DNA of 64,000 nt, from the NCBI GenBank assembly GCA_012845835.1, contig JABAKD010000024.1:1339862-1403861 (forward strand), read 5' to 3'. The DNA comes from Undaria pinnatifida. Lineage: Eukaryota > Sar > Phaeophyceae > Laminariales > Alariaceae. Made by a program: the position numbers and the translations under genes. The notes under the pieces were generated by a model that had not been told where the DNA came from, did not search any database, and saw nothing but the letters and a program-made list of their open reading frames with translations. Below, piece by piece: positions 44,261 to 54,900 of this stretch; position 1 is the first letter of the stretch; every line of letters begins with the position of its first letter.

Positions 44261-44834
44261 GCTCCGCAACGACTACTACCGGCGAGTCGTTGCCCGGGTC
44301 TCAATGATTGGTATTGGTACTCTGACGACCTCGGCATACGTGCATGCTCTTCTCAGGCGGCCGCGGGTCACTTCTCGAGCGTTGGGCAGCAGGGCACGCA
44401 AGGAGGCCGCTGGTACACGTCCAAAGACGCCTCAGCTGGCTCGTTTTCAAACGAATACATTCCGTCCCGCCGAGCCGCGCAGGGCCATAAAAAAAAAACA
44501 ACTTCCGCGTCTGTGTTTTCGCTCTGCTTATACTTATTGGCTGCTGTATCAGGGATTACACCGCCCATTACTACACGGTATGTATGTGCCCGTCGCGGCA
44601 CAGCAGCAGCCGGCCTTCAAGCGGTTTCCTTTCACGAGAGACACGGACGGTGTTTTGTGTGCCGTCCCATGATATATAGAGGAAAAAAACACAAGCAAGA
44701 GTGGCGTGATTGGTTTTGCGTCGGAAATATCGTGGATGCCGCGATGGACGATCGAGACCCACGCTTCCTTCGAATGTCAAAAGCAACCGCGCAGCCGTCG
44801 TTCATACTAAAACAGCAGCGGTACAACACCAGCA

Positions 44835-44922
44835 TCGTCACATTCGTGGGTCGCAGCCGCGTCACATTCGTGTGTAGCAGTCGCGTCACATTCGTGTGTC
44901 GCAGCCGCATCACATTCGTGTG
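44835..44922. repeat. 27-bp tandem x3
   Basis: CACATTCGTGTGTCGCAGCC GCGT unit three times plus a partial copy. The period is a multiple of 3, so the frame stays open as a 9-residue repeat. Confidence 0.85.
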
Positions 44923-44994
44923 ACGTGGACTCTGTTGCGCTCGCTTTGCATGGTATCATGATATAATATCGCATACATAATGATCACTTAAAAC

Positions 44995-45210
44995 ACACTC
45001 CAGCTCTGAGATCGAGAGATCGAAGTTTTGTCCCGTCGAAACTCATCTTTGCAAGCTGTGTGTGATACTCCGATCGCGCGTATTACTGGGTGTGTCCTCA
45101 TTATGGATATAGGCCGGCGAACCCCCTTAGCACTAGCGAGAACCAGGGTCAACAGGGTGATGTTGATCGACATGCGCACTGGTGTGCACGGAAACTACAA
45201 AACCCGTTCA
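44995..45210 (+). repeat. R1 dispersed repeat copy
   Basis: AAACTCATCTTTGCAAGCTG, GATACTCCGATCGCGCGTAT, AGGGTCAACAGGGTGATGTT and GAAACTACAAAACCCGTTC. Confidence 0.8.
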
Positions 45211-46004
45211 TATGTGACGTTTAAAAAACAGGAAAAAGGAAACAGAAAGCGGCCCGGGCGCATGCTGGGCGTGGCACGTGTTGGTGGAGATTTGTTATCT
45301 CGCCGGTGCAAAAAACACACACACACATGCGCATACTGGTAGTACACCGATATACCTGGTACCAGGTCCCATCCCCACCAGAAGCCTAAGCCCCAACCTA
45401 GCCCGAAAATCATGTCGGGTGGGCTCAAGGCGTGTGTATAAAAATGCAATACTCTGGGTAACGGTGCATGGCCTATACATGCCGCTCGTAGGAGGTCCGC
45501 GGCGGTGAAATCGGCTGGAAACAATAGCAACGGTAGTGATCACGTGACGCGCGAGAGAAGCCAAATCAGACCACCAGAGCCCATCATGCACCGCCGTGAC
45601 CTGGAGAAGACTTGCTCTTGTACAGAGGGAGTTCGTCCGTCCGGGGACGCCACTATCACCTCCTGAAATATTTATTATATTAATAGTAACAATATTTCAA
45701 ATACGTCAGCTGTGATGAACATGGAGCCTTGATGCCTTGTCGCCATCGGCCGTTCCGGGATATAGCACCTTTTCTTCACACAGCTGTGAGTTTATCAATG
45801 TAATGGTCCATACTCATATTTACTTGCAAGTTGCGCGATGCTCGGGGCGCGCGTTTTTACATATACACGAACAAGCGCAGATGTTGTTGTTGTTTTCACA
45901 TTAACTCGCACAATCAAGCAAGTCCGCAGATGTATTACTCCTTGAAGATAGTTTGGTCCCCTGGACGCTACCAGGGACAATTTGCTCGCGTATGGTGATG
46001 TTTG

Positions 46005-46200
46005 ATCTAGCTCAAAATTCCCCACGTGAAGTAAAAATACCAACACTTACCATTATAGTTGACAAAAAATAGGACCCCTCCCAATGAAAACATACAAACT
46101 CACCCATATAGTATATTACAAGTACCAACAACCCAGCTTGCAAAGATGAGCATCGACCTGAAATTCGTCGAACTCACGGCTGACGTCCTTAATTTTTTTT
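46005..46200 (+). repeat. R2 dispersed repeat copy
   Basis: GATCTAGCTCAAAATTCCCC, TATTACAAGTACCAACAACC and GAAATTCGTCGAACTCACGG, in the same order as at 39.1 kb. Confidence 0.8.
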
Positions 46201-46989
46201 TGATATAATACTAACGACATGCCGCTAGAGAAAAGATATCGTGCCATCAAAACCCCCTCGCCTGGAGAAGATTTCGGGATTTGAGGTATTAATGAGGAGT
46301 TCGTCCGCTAGCTGACGAAACTACTCGTATCGCCTCCTGACCTCCTGACGTGTTAGCTCGTGCGTGCGTACGTGGTACGTGGTCTACGCGGTGGTATCGT
46401 ACCGGTCGGTAACAAAAGTGATGACATGACGCTCAAAAGGAGGTATCTCGCCATCGTGCCCGGTCGTATAGGGAGGAGTCCGGAGGACTGGTCAGACCTG
46501 TTCAGTATCTCGTTTGGGACCCATTGACGCAGACCAAGAAGCGACAAGCGCGATCTAATCAAGCGTCTAGGAAAAGCTTGAGGCAATCCGAGTATCTTCA
46601 CGCCTAACACTAGCCCCACAGCTTCCTGCGTTGCATTCGGAAACACCTGCTACATCAGCACCGCTCAGATTGCTTCAACATGGCCGACGCTGTGATCAAT
46701 TCACTTTGTTCCGTCAATTTTTCCGGTTGAAGTCCTATGAGGGGATTATTACCTCAGATGCCTGATGCATGCCCCGCAGCTGTAAGAATGCACTCCGATT
46801 GATACATGTCGTTACCACAGATACAACAAACAAAACAGAACGCCTACGTACAACTAACACCCTTTCAGAAATTGCACCCACGTTTATGGGGACGAATCTC
46901 ACTTGGTACTATCTGTTGCACGAGTGCTGCTTGATGGAGTGCTTTCCAGCAGCGACCCAGGCCCGAGATTTGTAAGAAAGCAACAAATT

Positions 46990-47092
46990 CGGTAGGGTTA
47001 ACGCCTTTACAGCTGGTAACCCGTTGGTGAGGATAACTTACTTGATACTAGTATAGGACGGGATTTTGGGGGCCTGAAGGAGTCAACACTGA
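46990..47092 (-). repeat. R3 dispersed repeat copy
   Basis: TTAACGCCTTTACAGCTGGT, ATAACTTACTTGATACTAGT and ATAGGACGGGATTTTGGGGG form a reversed R3 unit. Confidence 0.65.
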
Positions 47093-47129
47093 CTTTAGGG
47101 TGAAATGCATCCTGTCCCAACTAATAAAT

Positions 47130-47420
47130 CAAGACTACACGCGGGCTACGATAGAGGTATACCTTTTTTTGGCGAAAATGGTTTCTGAATGACGGGGTTC
47201 CGTAACCCGAAATCGTCGGAAAATAAATAAATAATGGGCCATTATTTGCATGATTCTCGTCGTGTACCTAGGCCATGGGATTTTTCATCCGGTAGCAGTT
47301 TTACTTTTGTCCAAATTAGTTTTTGGGAGAGGTCTTGAACTCCCAAATTGAGGAGCCTCAGAAACAAAGTGGCGCACGTCTATCGTAGCACGCGCCACTA
47401 GATATACTTCGTACTCTTTA
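47130..47420. repeat. Dispersed repeat shared with 15.2 kb
   Basis: GTTTCTGAATGACGGGGTTC, GTACCTAGGCCATGGGAT, TTTTCATCCGG and GGAGCCTCAGAAACAAAG are ordered as at 15.27-15.60 kb. Confidence 0.65.
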
Positions 47421-48019
47421 CTTCTTGCAATTACTAGGTAAGGTGTGGTCTACATGGAGACTCAAGAAATCGGTAGTTAAGAACCCGCCGGCAGGGCTAT
47501 GGGTGGGTAGGCTGATGATTAGTCGCCGAATATTTGCAAGTCGGCTGGGTTGCGTTGCGTGCGGAAAAATTGGGAGCTCCTAAACGCAACGCGGCGCTGG
47601 ACCCGCATTCGTGCAGCGCAATCTGCGTGGTCCATTACAAAGTCGCTCGTCGGTTCAAACCCAACCCTACCCCAACCCCAACCATAGCCCAAACCCGAGC
47701 CCAGACCCTTGGCGGGGGCTCGAGGTCGGCCGGGGCGGTCGCAAGCTCCAACGCGTGTTTTGGTTGGCATTTAAAAAAATAGAAAATTGAATAAAAGGGG
47801 TATACCACGGGGGTGTTTGAAAAAAATAGGGAACCCGAATTTTCGCAGCTTGGCAGGCCAGTGCACGTCGGCGTCAATCCGCGTTCTGGCGCCTCCACCC
47901 CACGGCCATAGTGTGCCGGCAGCAAGCCAACCAAACATTTTTGGCGTCCTTCGACACCCCTAAGCAGGGTAAACGCAGGCGCTCCAACAGTCAGTCTCTC
48001 GACAGACCACCCCAATTTA

Positions 48020-48295
48020 TTAAAATCAAAGGACGTCAGCTGTGAGTTAGACGAACTTAGGGTCGATACTCATCTTAGCAAGCTGCGTTGTTGGTACTTG
48101 TAATATACGATGTATGTGGGTGAGTTTTTTTCACTCAATGAGAGGGGTCCTATTATTTTGTTTTTAATTTTTTTGTACATGCAGTATTTTATACTGGTAT
48201 ATTTTATCACATACTAGTATATTTCGTTTTTCTCCACTATAATGGTTGATGTTAATATATTTACTTTAGGTGGGGAATTTTGTTCGTGAACTACC
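48020..48295 (-). repeat. R2 dispersed repeat, reverse copy
   Basis: GACGTCAGCTGTGAGTTAGA, ACTCATCTTAGCAAGCTGCG, TTGTTGGTACTTGTAATATA and TTTACTTTAGGTGGGGAATT. A stretch of AT-rich sequence (48180-48250) is inserted or expanded. Confidence 0.75.
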
Positions 48296-48439
48296 AGAGG
48301 GTACACCCCCTTTTCTGCCAACAACTCTGTATATACAGACCACCCCATTTTGTTCATGGCATATCATACCCTTTTTGTGTATCAACAGCACCACCTGTTT
48401 TTGTCCACAACTTTCCTCAACCGCAGAAATGGAAATGAC

Positions 48440-48675
48440 ACCGAAACACCTCTTCCCTGCGAATCGGCAGGCCGAAAGCGCAAGAGCGTGAGTTGGCGAA
48501 AATCAATGCAAATCGACCAGCATACAAAGCCGAAAAGTGGGAAGGCTGAACCCTATGCGAAATAATAACGAGGCATGTACGGGTACCGGGGGCGAGAAAG
48601 GAAGGGAGGACATCTGTGATCATTGCTTGTCCAGGTCGCCGAGGGTAGAAATCTCTTCCGAGTTGAGCTGGAGAG
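48440..48675 (+). mobile_element. SINE body, opposite orientation, truncated
   Basis: GAGTTGGCGAAAATCAATGC, CTGAACCCTATGCGAAATAA, TTGCTTGTCCAGGTCGCCGA and GAGTTGAGCTGGAGAG are the reverse of the body at 40.06 kb. No A/B box visible. Confidence 0.6.
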
Positions 48676-49207
48676 CAAAAGTGATACCTGGTACCAGGAA
48701 ATAAGAAAAAAAAAAGCATGCCTGGCTGCTGCTGCTGTTGCTGCTTCTACTACTGCTGCTGTTCTGCTGCGACGAGAGCTTCTGTGCTGCGATGTTGCCG
48801 TTCTGCTGCTGACATGTCACTGCCGTAGTCAAACGACTTCTGCCATTATATTACTGCTCTGAGTATAGTCTACTAGGGTAATAGACTGAACTGCAAGGCA
48901 GGGAGAGAGGCAGATTAAACCTATGGGATTGGTAGCGCTGATTCTGCTGTGTTGTCATTTACGGTAAAACAGGTAGGTACCTGGTAAGTTCTTACCGTTA
49001 CCATATCACCGCAACGACACGCTGTCATGTTATCGGATACCAGTAGCAGCATTAATACTGCCGAGATTCACTGCTGTTGGCAGGATGAATGATCAAACAA
49101 GGAAAGGGCACCAGGCGTTTACTTGCACGCACGTGCAAGGTTTTTAGAATTGCACGAAAACTCAGTACAGCCCCTGCCGACCTCGAGAGCAGACCCTGAG
49201 CCCCCCA

Positions 49208-49265
49208 AAGGTTTGGGTTGGGGTTGGGGTTAGGGTTAGGGTTAGGGTTAGGGTTAGGGTCGGGT
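49208..49265. repeat. Interstitial telomere-like GGGTTA tract
   Basis: GGTTGGGGTTGGGGTTAGGG continues as five or so GGGTTA units, then degenerates to GGGTC. Too short to be a chromosome end. Confidence 0.85.
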
Positions 49266-50039
49266 CTGGGGTCGGGTTGGTCTGGGCAGCGCAACCGTCG
49301 TTTTGTGCGGACCTGCACATAGGGAGCCGCCATACATAAATCGCTATTGAATTTACGTGCAAATATGAAAAACCTTGCACGTACACGTGCAATTTCACGG
49401 GAGCCGAGGAAAAGGGGGGGGAGGGGGTGCACCCGCCTTTGTTTAATAGCGATTGACTCAAGTGTATGTTGTTAGTAGTCTCACGAGGTATACTCGTACA
49501 GAGCCTCAATCGAACACAATCGTAGCGAGGGAGACCTCGCCTGAAGAAAGGCGATGCTTTTTCCTTTCTTGTGAGTGATTTCATCCTGTCGACAATGGAT
49601 CCCCGCAACAATAGATCCGTACAAGCCTAAGCTTATGAGTACATTTTACGTCCCTCCGACACAACGTACATGTAGACATGAGCTTCGACGAAATCTTCGA
49701 TCTCATCACAGCTGGAGTGTATTTTTAGGTATACCTGGTTCAACGAAAGACCCTGGTGAACTGCTGCGTCCATAGTCTATACGAGGTACAATTGCTATAT
49801 TCGAGTATTGCCCAAGGTATGGCACACCGTACACCGCAGCCCATAAAGATAACGATTCCTGATTTTTGCTTTCAGCAACTACCGCTGTCACCCGGAGGGC
49901 CGTAGGGTTGAGCTTAGGCTGTGGGCTGTGGGCTGTGGACCGTTTGCAGTTTGGTTGTTTCCCAGTAGTTTTGTTTTGCAGCGCGTACCGTAGCGGGGAG
50001 GGGGAAGAAGAGCCTGATTTGTGAATCCGGATCTGAGTG

Positions 50040-50175
50040 TACGTCTCCGAAAGGAGAAGGGCGAAGTTACACCCCGTAACACGCGCGCTCGAAGTACCAC
50101 ACGCAGCTTGCAAAGCTGAGTTTTGATCAAAAAGACTTTTTGGTCGATCTCTCACAGCTGTGAAGTGTATTTTTT
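50040..50175 (-). repeat. R1 dispersed repeat, reverse partial copy
   Basis: TTACACCCCGTAACACGCGC, CACGCAGCTTGCAAAGCTGA and GATCTCTCACAGCTGTGAAG. A short related fragment is at 49680-49728. Confidence 0.7.
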
Positions 50176-50696
50176 ATTTCTACCAGGTATTATCTTTATC
50201 AAATAGATGGGATTTAGCAAAAAAGAAGGCTGCAATTTCGTTCGTATAGCATATGGTTTGCCTAGTAGATGGGTATCAATGTGGTTCGTGCCCTACCTGG
50301 TATCTAATGTTTCATGTGTAACGTTTCGTACTGCTGCTGCTGCATCATACTGGCGATGCAGTGCTCAGCACTAAAGCAGCAGCACACTTCGAAGTGCGGT
50401 ACAGCAGTACCACAATAGACTAAAATATAAGCACTTGTTTTTGACTAATATGAATAAAAAAACGGCCATTACATTTCCATCCATAGTGGCATGATATTTG
50501 AAAAAAAAACGGGGTTCTAATACCAGGTAGTGTGCGTTATTAATATTACTAATACAAGGGTGTCCGGACGTGGGGGGCCTGTCGGCCCCCCCGTCCTCCG
50601 GGTTACTGTTTACTGTAAAAGATGTGCGGTGATGCTGGTTGGTTCCACAGCAGGAGTACGCCTGCATACCAAGGGTGGGAGTGTTGAGTGTGGAAT

Positions 50697-50870
50697 GACA
50701 GCGGGCCGAGATGGAGGAAAAGGAAATACTCCGTATGTATGATTTGTTGATGGGGCGTGATCCCCAGAAGAAACTGAAAATACAGCGGGCCGAAATGGAG
50801 GAAAAGGAAATACTACTCGGTATGTATTATTTGTTGATGGGGCGTGATCCCCAGAACAAACTGAAAATAA
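50697..50870. repeat. 84-bp tandem x2 with 28-residue open unit
   Basis: ACAGCGGGCCGAGATGGAGG through CCCCAGAAGAAACTGAAAAT occurs twice (50698 and 50782; the second has a 3-base insertion). On the plus strand it stays open as RAEMEEKEIL...MGRDPQ.KLKI. Possibly a coding relic; no gene context. Confidence 0.8.
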
Positions 50871-51090
50871 GGACGCAGTGGAATATGGAATATGTCCAAA
50901 AATAAAGACACCCTCTTTCAGACGATATGGCTATGAAGAGGTTGGCGCAAACTGGGCACTGAAAAAATAAGACTTGGTACTGCAATCATGAAGACTCTGT
51001 GACCAAATGCGACGTGGCCACTAATACCGGCAATCATGTACAGTATGGCAGCGAAAAACGGATGTGACTACTTACAAAATGGGGACAGGG

Positions 51091-51466
51091 TAGCCAGATG
51101 CATTGCAACTCGAACTCTTCACCCACTCAAAGACGTTCGCATAACAGACATGGCTATGAAGAGGTTGGCGCAAACTCGGCACCGCAAAAATGAAGACTCC
51201 CTACTTACAATTTGATGCTACGAAAGCTGAGACTACATACTTGGCTGACACCGGGAAAAAACAGACAGTATGCCGGGGTAGCCAGATGCATTGCAACTCG
51301 AACTCTTCACCCACTCAAAGACGTTCGCATAACAGACATGGCTATGAAGAGGTTGGCGCAAACTCGGCACCGCAAAAATGAAGACTCCCTACTTACAATT
51401 TGATGCTACGAAAGCTGAGACTACATACTTGGCTGACAACGGGAAAAAACAGACAGTATGCCGGCG
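51091..51466. repeat. 188-bp tandem duplication
   Basis: Units starting TAGCCAGATGCATTGCAACT at 51091 and 51279 are nearly identical, ending CAGACAGTATGCCGG. Decayed partial copies lie before (50920-51070) and after (51470-51600). Confidence 0.9.
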
Positions 51467-51946
51467 CGGCGCACGCGCAAACTCGGCACTGAAAAAATGA
51501 AGACTCACTATTTAGGGTTAGACAAAATGCCACGGTGGCCGCTAATATGTACTCGCCGGCTACCATGTACAGAATGGCTGAAAAAATGAAGACTTACTAC
51601 TGACAATGCCGCGGGAAATAATTAGCACGAGACTGAGCGTGTCCGCGGCTACTGACATATATACACGAAATATACACCTGGCCCCACGAGTAACTTGGGG
51701 TCGACAGTTATCATGGACGGCTACATTGGCACATTTTGATGTGCCACTGGAAGGACGTTGAGTAGTAGTCTTGAAGTTCCGCTTCGAAGTTGGCATCATC
51801 TTCGACTTGCTGCCGGGTGTCGCCGGTGGCCTCTTGCTCTGCGTCCGCAATGAGGGAGCGCTCGAAGTGTGGGTCGAAGAAGTGGTGAAGGTCGTCAGGG
51901 ACGATCATAGAGGCGAACCACCGGCGCTGGCGCGTTGGCGGCGCGG

Positions 51947-54900
51947 TCATGCTGCGACAGGCGGATGGTCGGTGGAAGGGTTATTTAGGATTAGGGAAGA
52001 GTAATGACGTGATTGTGGTTGATAGTGCAGGTGTATGGTAGAAGGGTCGGCGTTTTGAGGATTTGGTCGGGGGTTGTTTCCGATAGTAACGTTTATGGGT
52101 ATGTTGTATCGTTGCATGCATGCGTAAATTTCTGGCTCACCAAGGTAAGCTCGCGGGTGAGACATGATGGAGAGGTAGTTGTCATATGATGTATACTGTT
52201 GTGGCGGTTCACCAAGGGCTTGGAGTAGTTCATGGTTCATGCCAGCGGAAATGGCGTTTAGCAAGTTAGGGTCGTTGCGGTTTTCGTTCATGTATTGGAG
52301 TATTTCCGAGCGTACTTGGTAGTGTCTGTTTGGGTCGTTGTATATTCGTCGTGCTATGCCGCGAAATCCGCATGCTCCATCCCCAATTTCGTCGACGACT
52401 GTCCATGTTGGAGGTGGAGTTTGGCTGTCACTTGACGGTTGAGAGGAGGCATTGGAGGGCGCAGGAGGCGAGGTGTTTGGAGGTTGATACGGTGGAGGTG
52501 TTACAGCTTGGCCTGTGGCGGCAGCGGTGAAAGGAGGGTATACAATGTTCTCCGTGTGTGGAATGCCGTCAACAATATGTTCTTGTGGTAAAAGGCACAT
52601 AATTGACTGGCGATTTTGCGCACGGCTGAGCGCGACGTAAAGTTGACCATGCCCAAACGCAGGTGATCTCAAGTCCAAGCCAATTTTTGTAAGTGTCTGT
52701 CCCTGTGAACGATTCACCGTGACGGAATATGAAGTTCGGATGGGAAACTGTGTTCGCATGAACGTGATGCCATTTCTTCCAACTGTCGCACGAAAGCCTA
52801 TACGTGGAATCAAAACAATTGGATGGGGCGATGTTTCGGTGAGAAGTTCGACTTGAAGGACTCGGCTGTTTGGGGAAACTGCGAGGACAACGCATTTTTG
52901 ACCGTTGATGAGTCCCTCCGAAAAGTTGAGATTTCGCACGATCATCGCAAGTCCGTCTGACTTGAGGCAAAGCTCATGGGGAGGGACACCTTGCACGTTT
53001 AATTGGTGGAGGTGTTCAGGAGAAGCAAAGGCTGTGTGAGGCGTGGTCTCATCACTTATTAGTGTATCTGAGCTGAGGTATGTACAGTACTCTCCGGGCC
53101 GCAAGTCCGATATGGCTTCATTAGAACGGTCAATTGCGTTGTTGGTGGTCGCCAATATGGCGCGTTTGTCCCAGTTGCGCGATTGTTCATTGACATTGGG
53201 ATACACAAAGTTCATGAGCTCATCGAAATTTGTTGTATATTTGAGCTGGAAGTGGTCATTGGCATCGAGGTTGTGGTTATTCAAGGCAATCATGTCCGTG
53301 CCGTCGATTGATTGTGTAGGGTGGGTACCCTCGCCTATCGCCCGCACAAAAGCAGCATACTGAGGATCATCTTTGTCTCGTTGCGATTTGGTTAGTCTCA
53401 TGCGTTTAACGTGTTTCCATAGGGGGCTAGAAATAAAGGCTGCGTCGACGGTATCGGTGGCGGTGCCGTTCTTAACTATTGGCCCTGTTTGGCGCCAATC
53501 TCCACTGAACAAAATAGTTTTTCCACCAAAAAGCTTATTGTTTTTCATCAGATCTTGAAGTGTTCTGTCGAGGGCCTCAATGCAATATCTGTGGGTCATA
53601 GGTAACTCGTCCCAAATGATGAGGTCCGCTTTGCGGATTAGCTCTGCTCTTTGAGTGTTGGTGTTTATGTTGCATACGCAGGTTGGCGACATTGCTTCGT
53701 CCATAGGTAATTTGAACATGGAGTGCGCGGTCCAGCCTCCAGGGAGCTGTAAGGCGGCGATGCCGGTGGAAGCAACGATGAGCACTGTCTTTCTTTCACC
53801 TCTCAACCTTGCGGAAATACATTTTTCTGTGTATGTCTTGCCAGTTCCGGCGGGCGCATCAATCATAAATGGACACCCATTATCGGCTCGAACTGAGTCT
53901 AAGACTGTTTTGTAAATGTGGCTCTGCTCACTGGTCAGTCGCGGTTCATGCAGCTCTGCGTATTCTGCACATGTTTGTGGGTCGAAGGCATCACGCATCC
54001 TTTCAAATTCAGTTCGCGGATGCATAGGCTTTGGAAGGTTGACTTGTTCGTTACATTTACCATGCTGGTTTAGCTTGAGGTCTATTTCACACAAGGCAGC
54101 TTGTATGGCATCGTCTGTGGATAACCTAAGAAGGAAATCTTCGATGAGGTTGTCCTTAAAGTCACGCCATAGCTTCGGTGCTGGCGCACCATCTAAAATG
54201 AGCGTAACGAAAAGAGCACGGAGCTGGGACGCAACTTGAAACACTGAAGCTTCTTCCATACATAGTGAATACTCTTCGTCTCCCGTGATGAGACCTCTTG
54301 CTCTGGCGGCATCATGAAAAGTAGGGTGAACAACGGGATCGCCTGTGTCTGTTTGCACTGTTCGTAATTCTGCGAACGACCTGGCTGGAATCGTGTGTAG
54401 TAACAACCTCAAGTAGTAGAGATCTCCCACCGCTGGACTCTGAAACGAAATTCGGCAAACGTGATCGTCGTTTTTTCGTTTGGAAACGATGTTTTTGTAT
54501 CCATCGAGGTATTTGCCAAGCGGAGCAAACTCAAGCGGAGGGTCATCTTTTTTGGGCGAGGTGATAGTGTATTGCTCGTAATAGTCTAGAATGGTCAAGT
54601 CCGAAAAGCAGGGATTTTTCGGTCGCATGTAGTACCTGAGCACGTGTGTCTGTGACTGCGCGGCTATCTCAAGTCTATCATCGTGGGTGGCATTTTTGGG
54701 ATAAGTGATTTGTTGCTCTCCTTCAAGATGGGCGTGAATCTTAGTTACCGCAGGGTATCTGTCCACCATATGGTAACCTAATAGTCTCCACGTCGCCTCT
54801 GCGGCTGAAATATACCTCGTTTTTCTATATTGTTCAACTTCTGAGGTAATGCCCTGTATCCTTGCTCGAATAAACGCGTCCCCTTTGTGACAATATTTGA

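Noticed and set aside
46353..46646. 97-residue minus ORF with plausible composition
   Set aside because: No motif, no splice partners and surrounded by repeats. Could be a transposon relic but is unsupported.
47580..47770. tRNA-like segment with GGTTCAAACCC
   Set aside because: A B-box-like stretch only. I could not draw a cloverleaf or find an A box.
51680..51702. Hairpin CCCCA...TGGGG as Helitron 3' end
   Set aside because: Stable, but no CTRR follows within about 12 nt. The CTAA at 51622 fits better.
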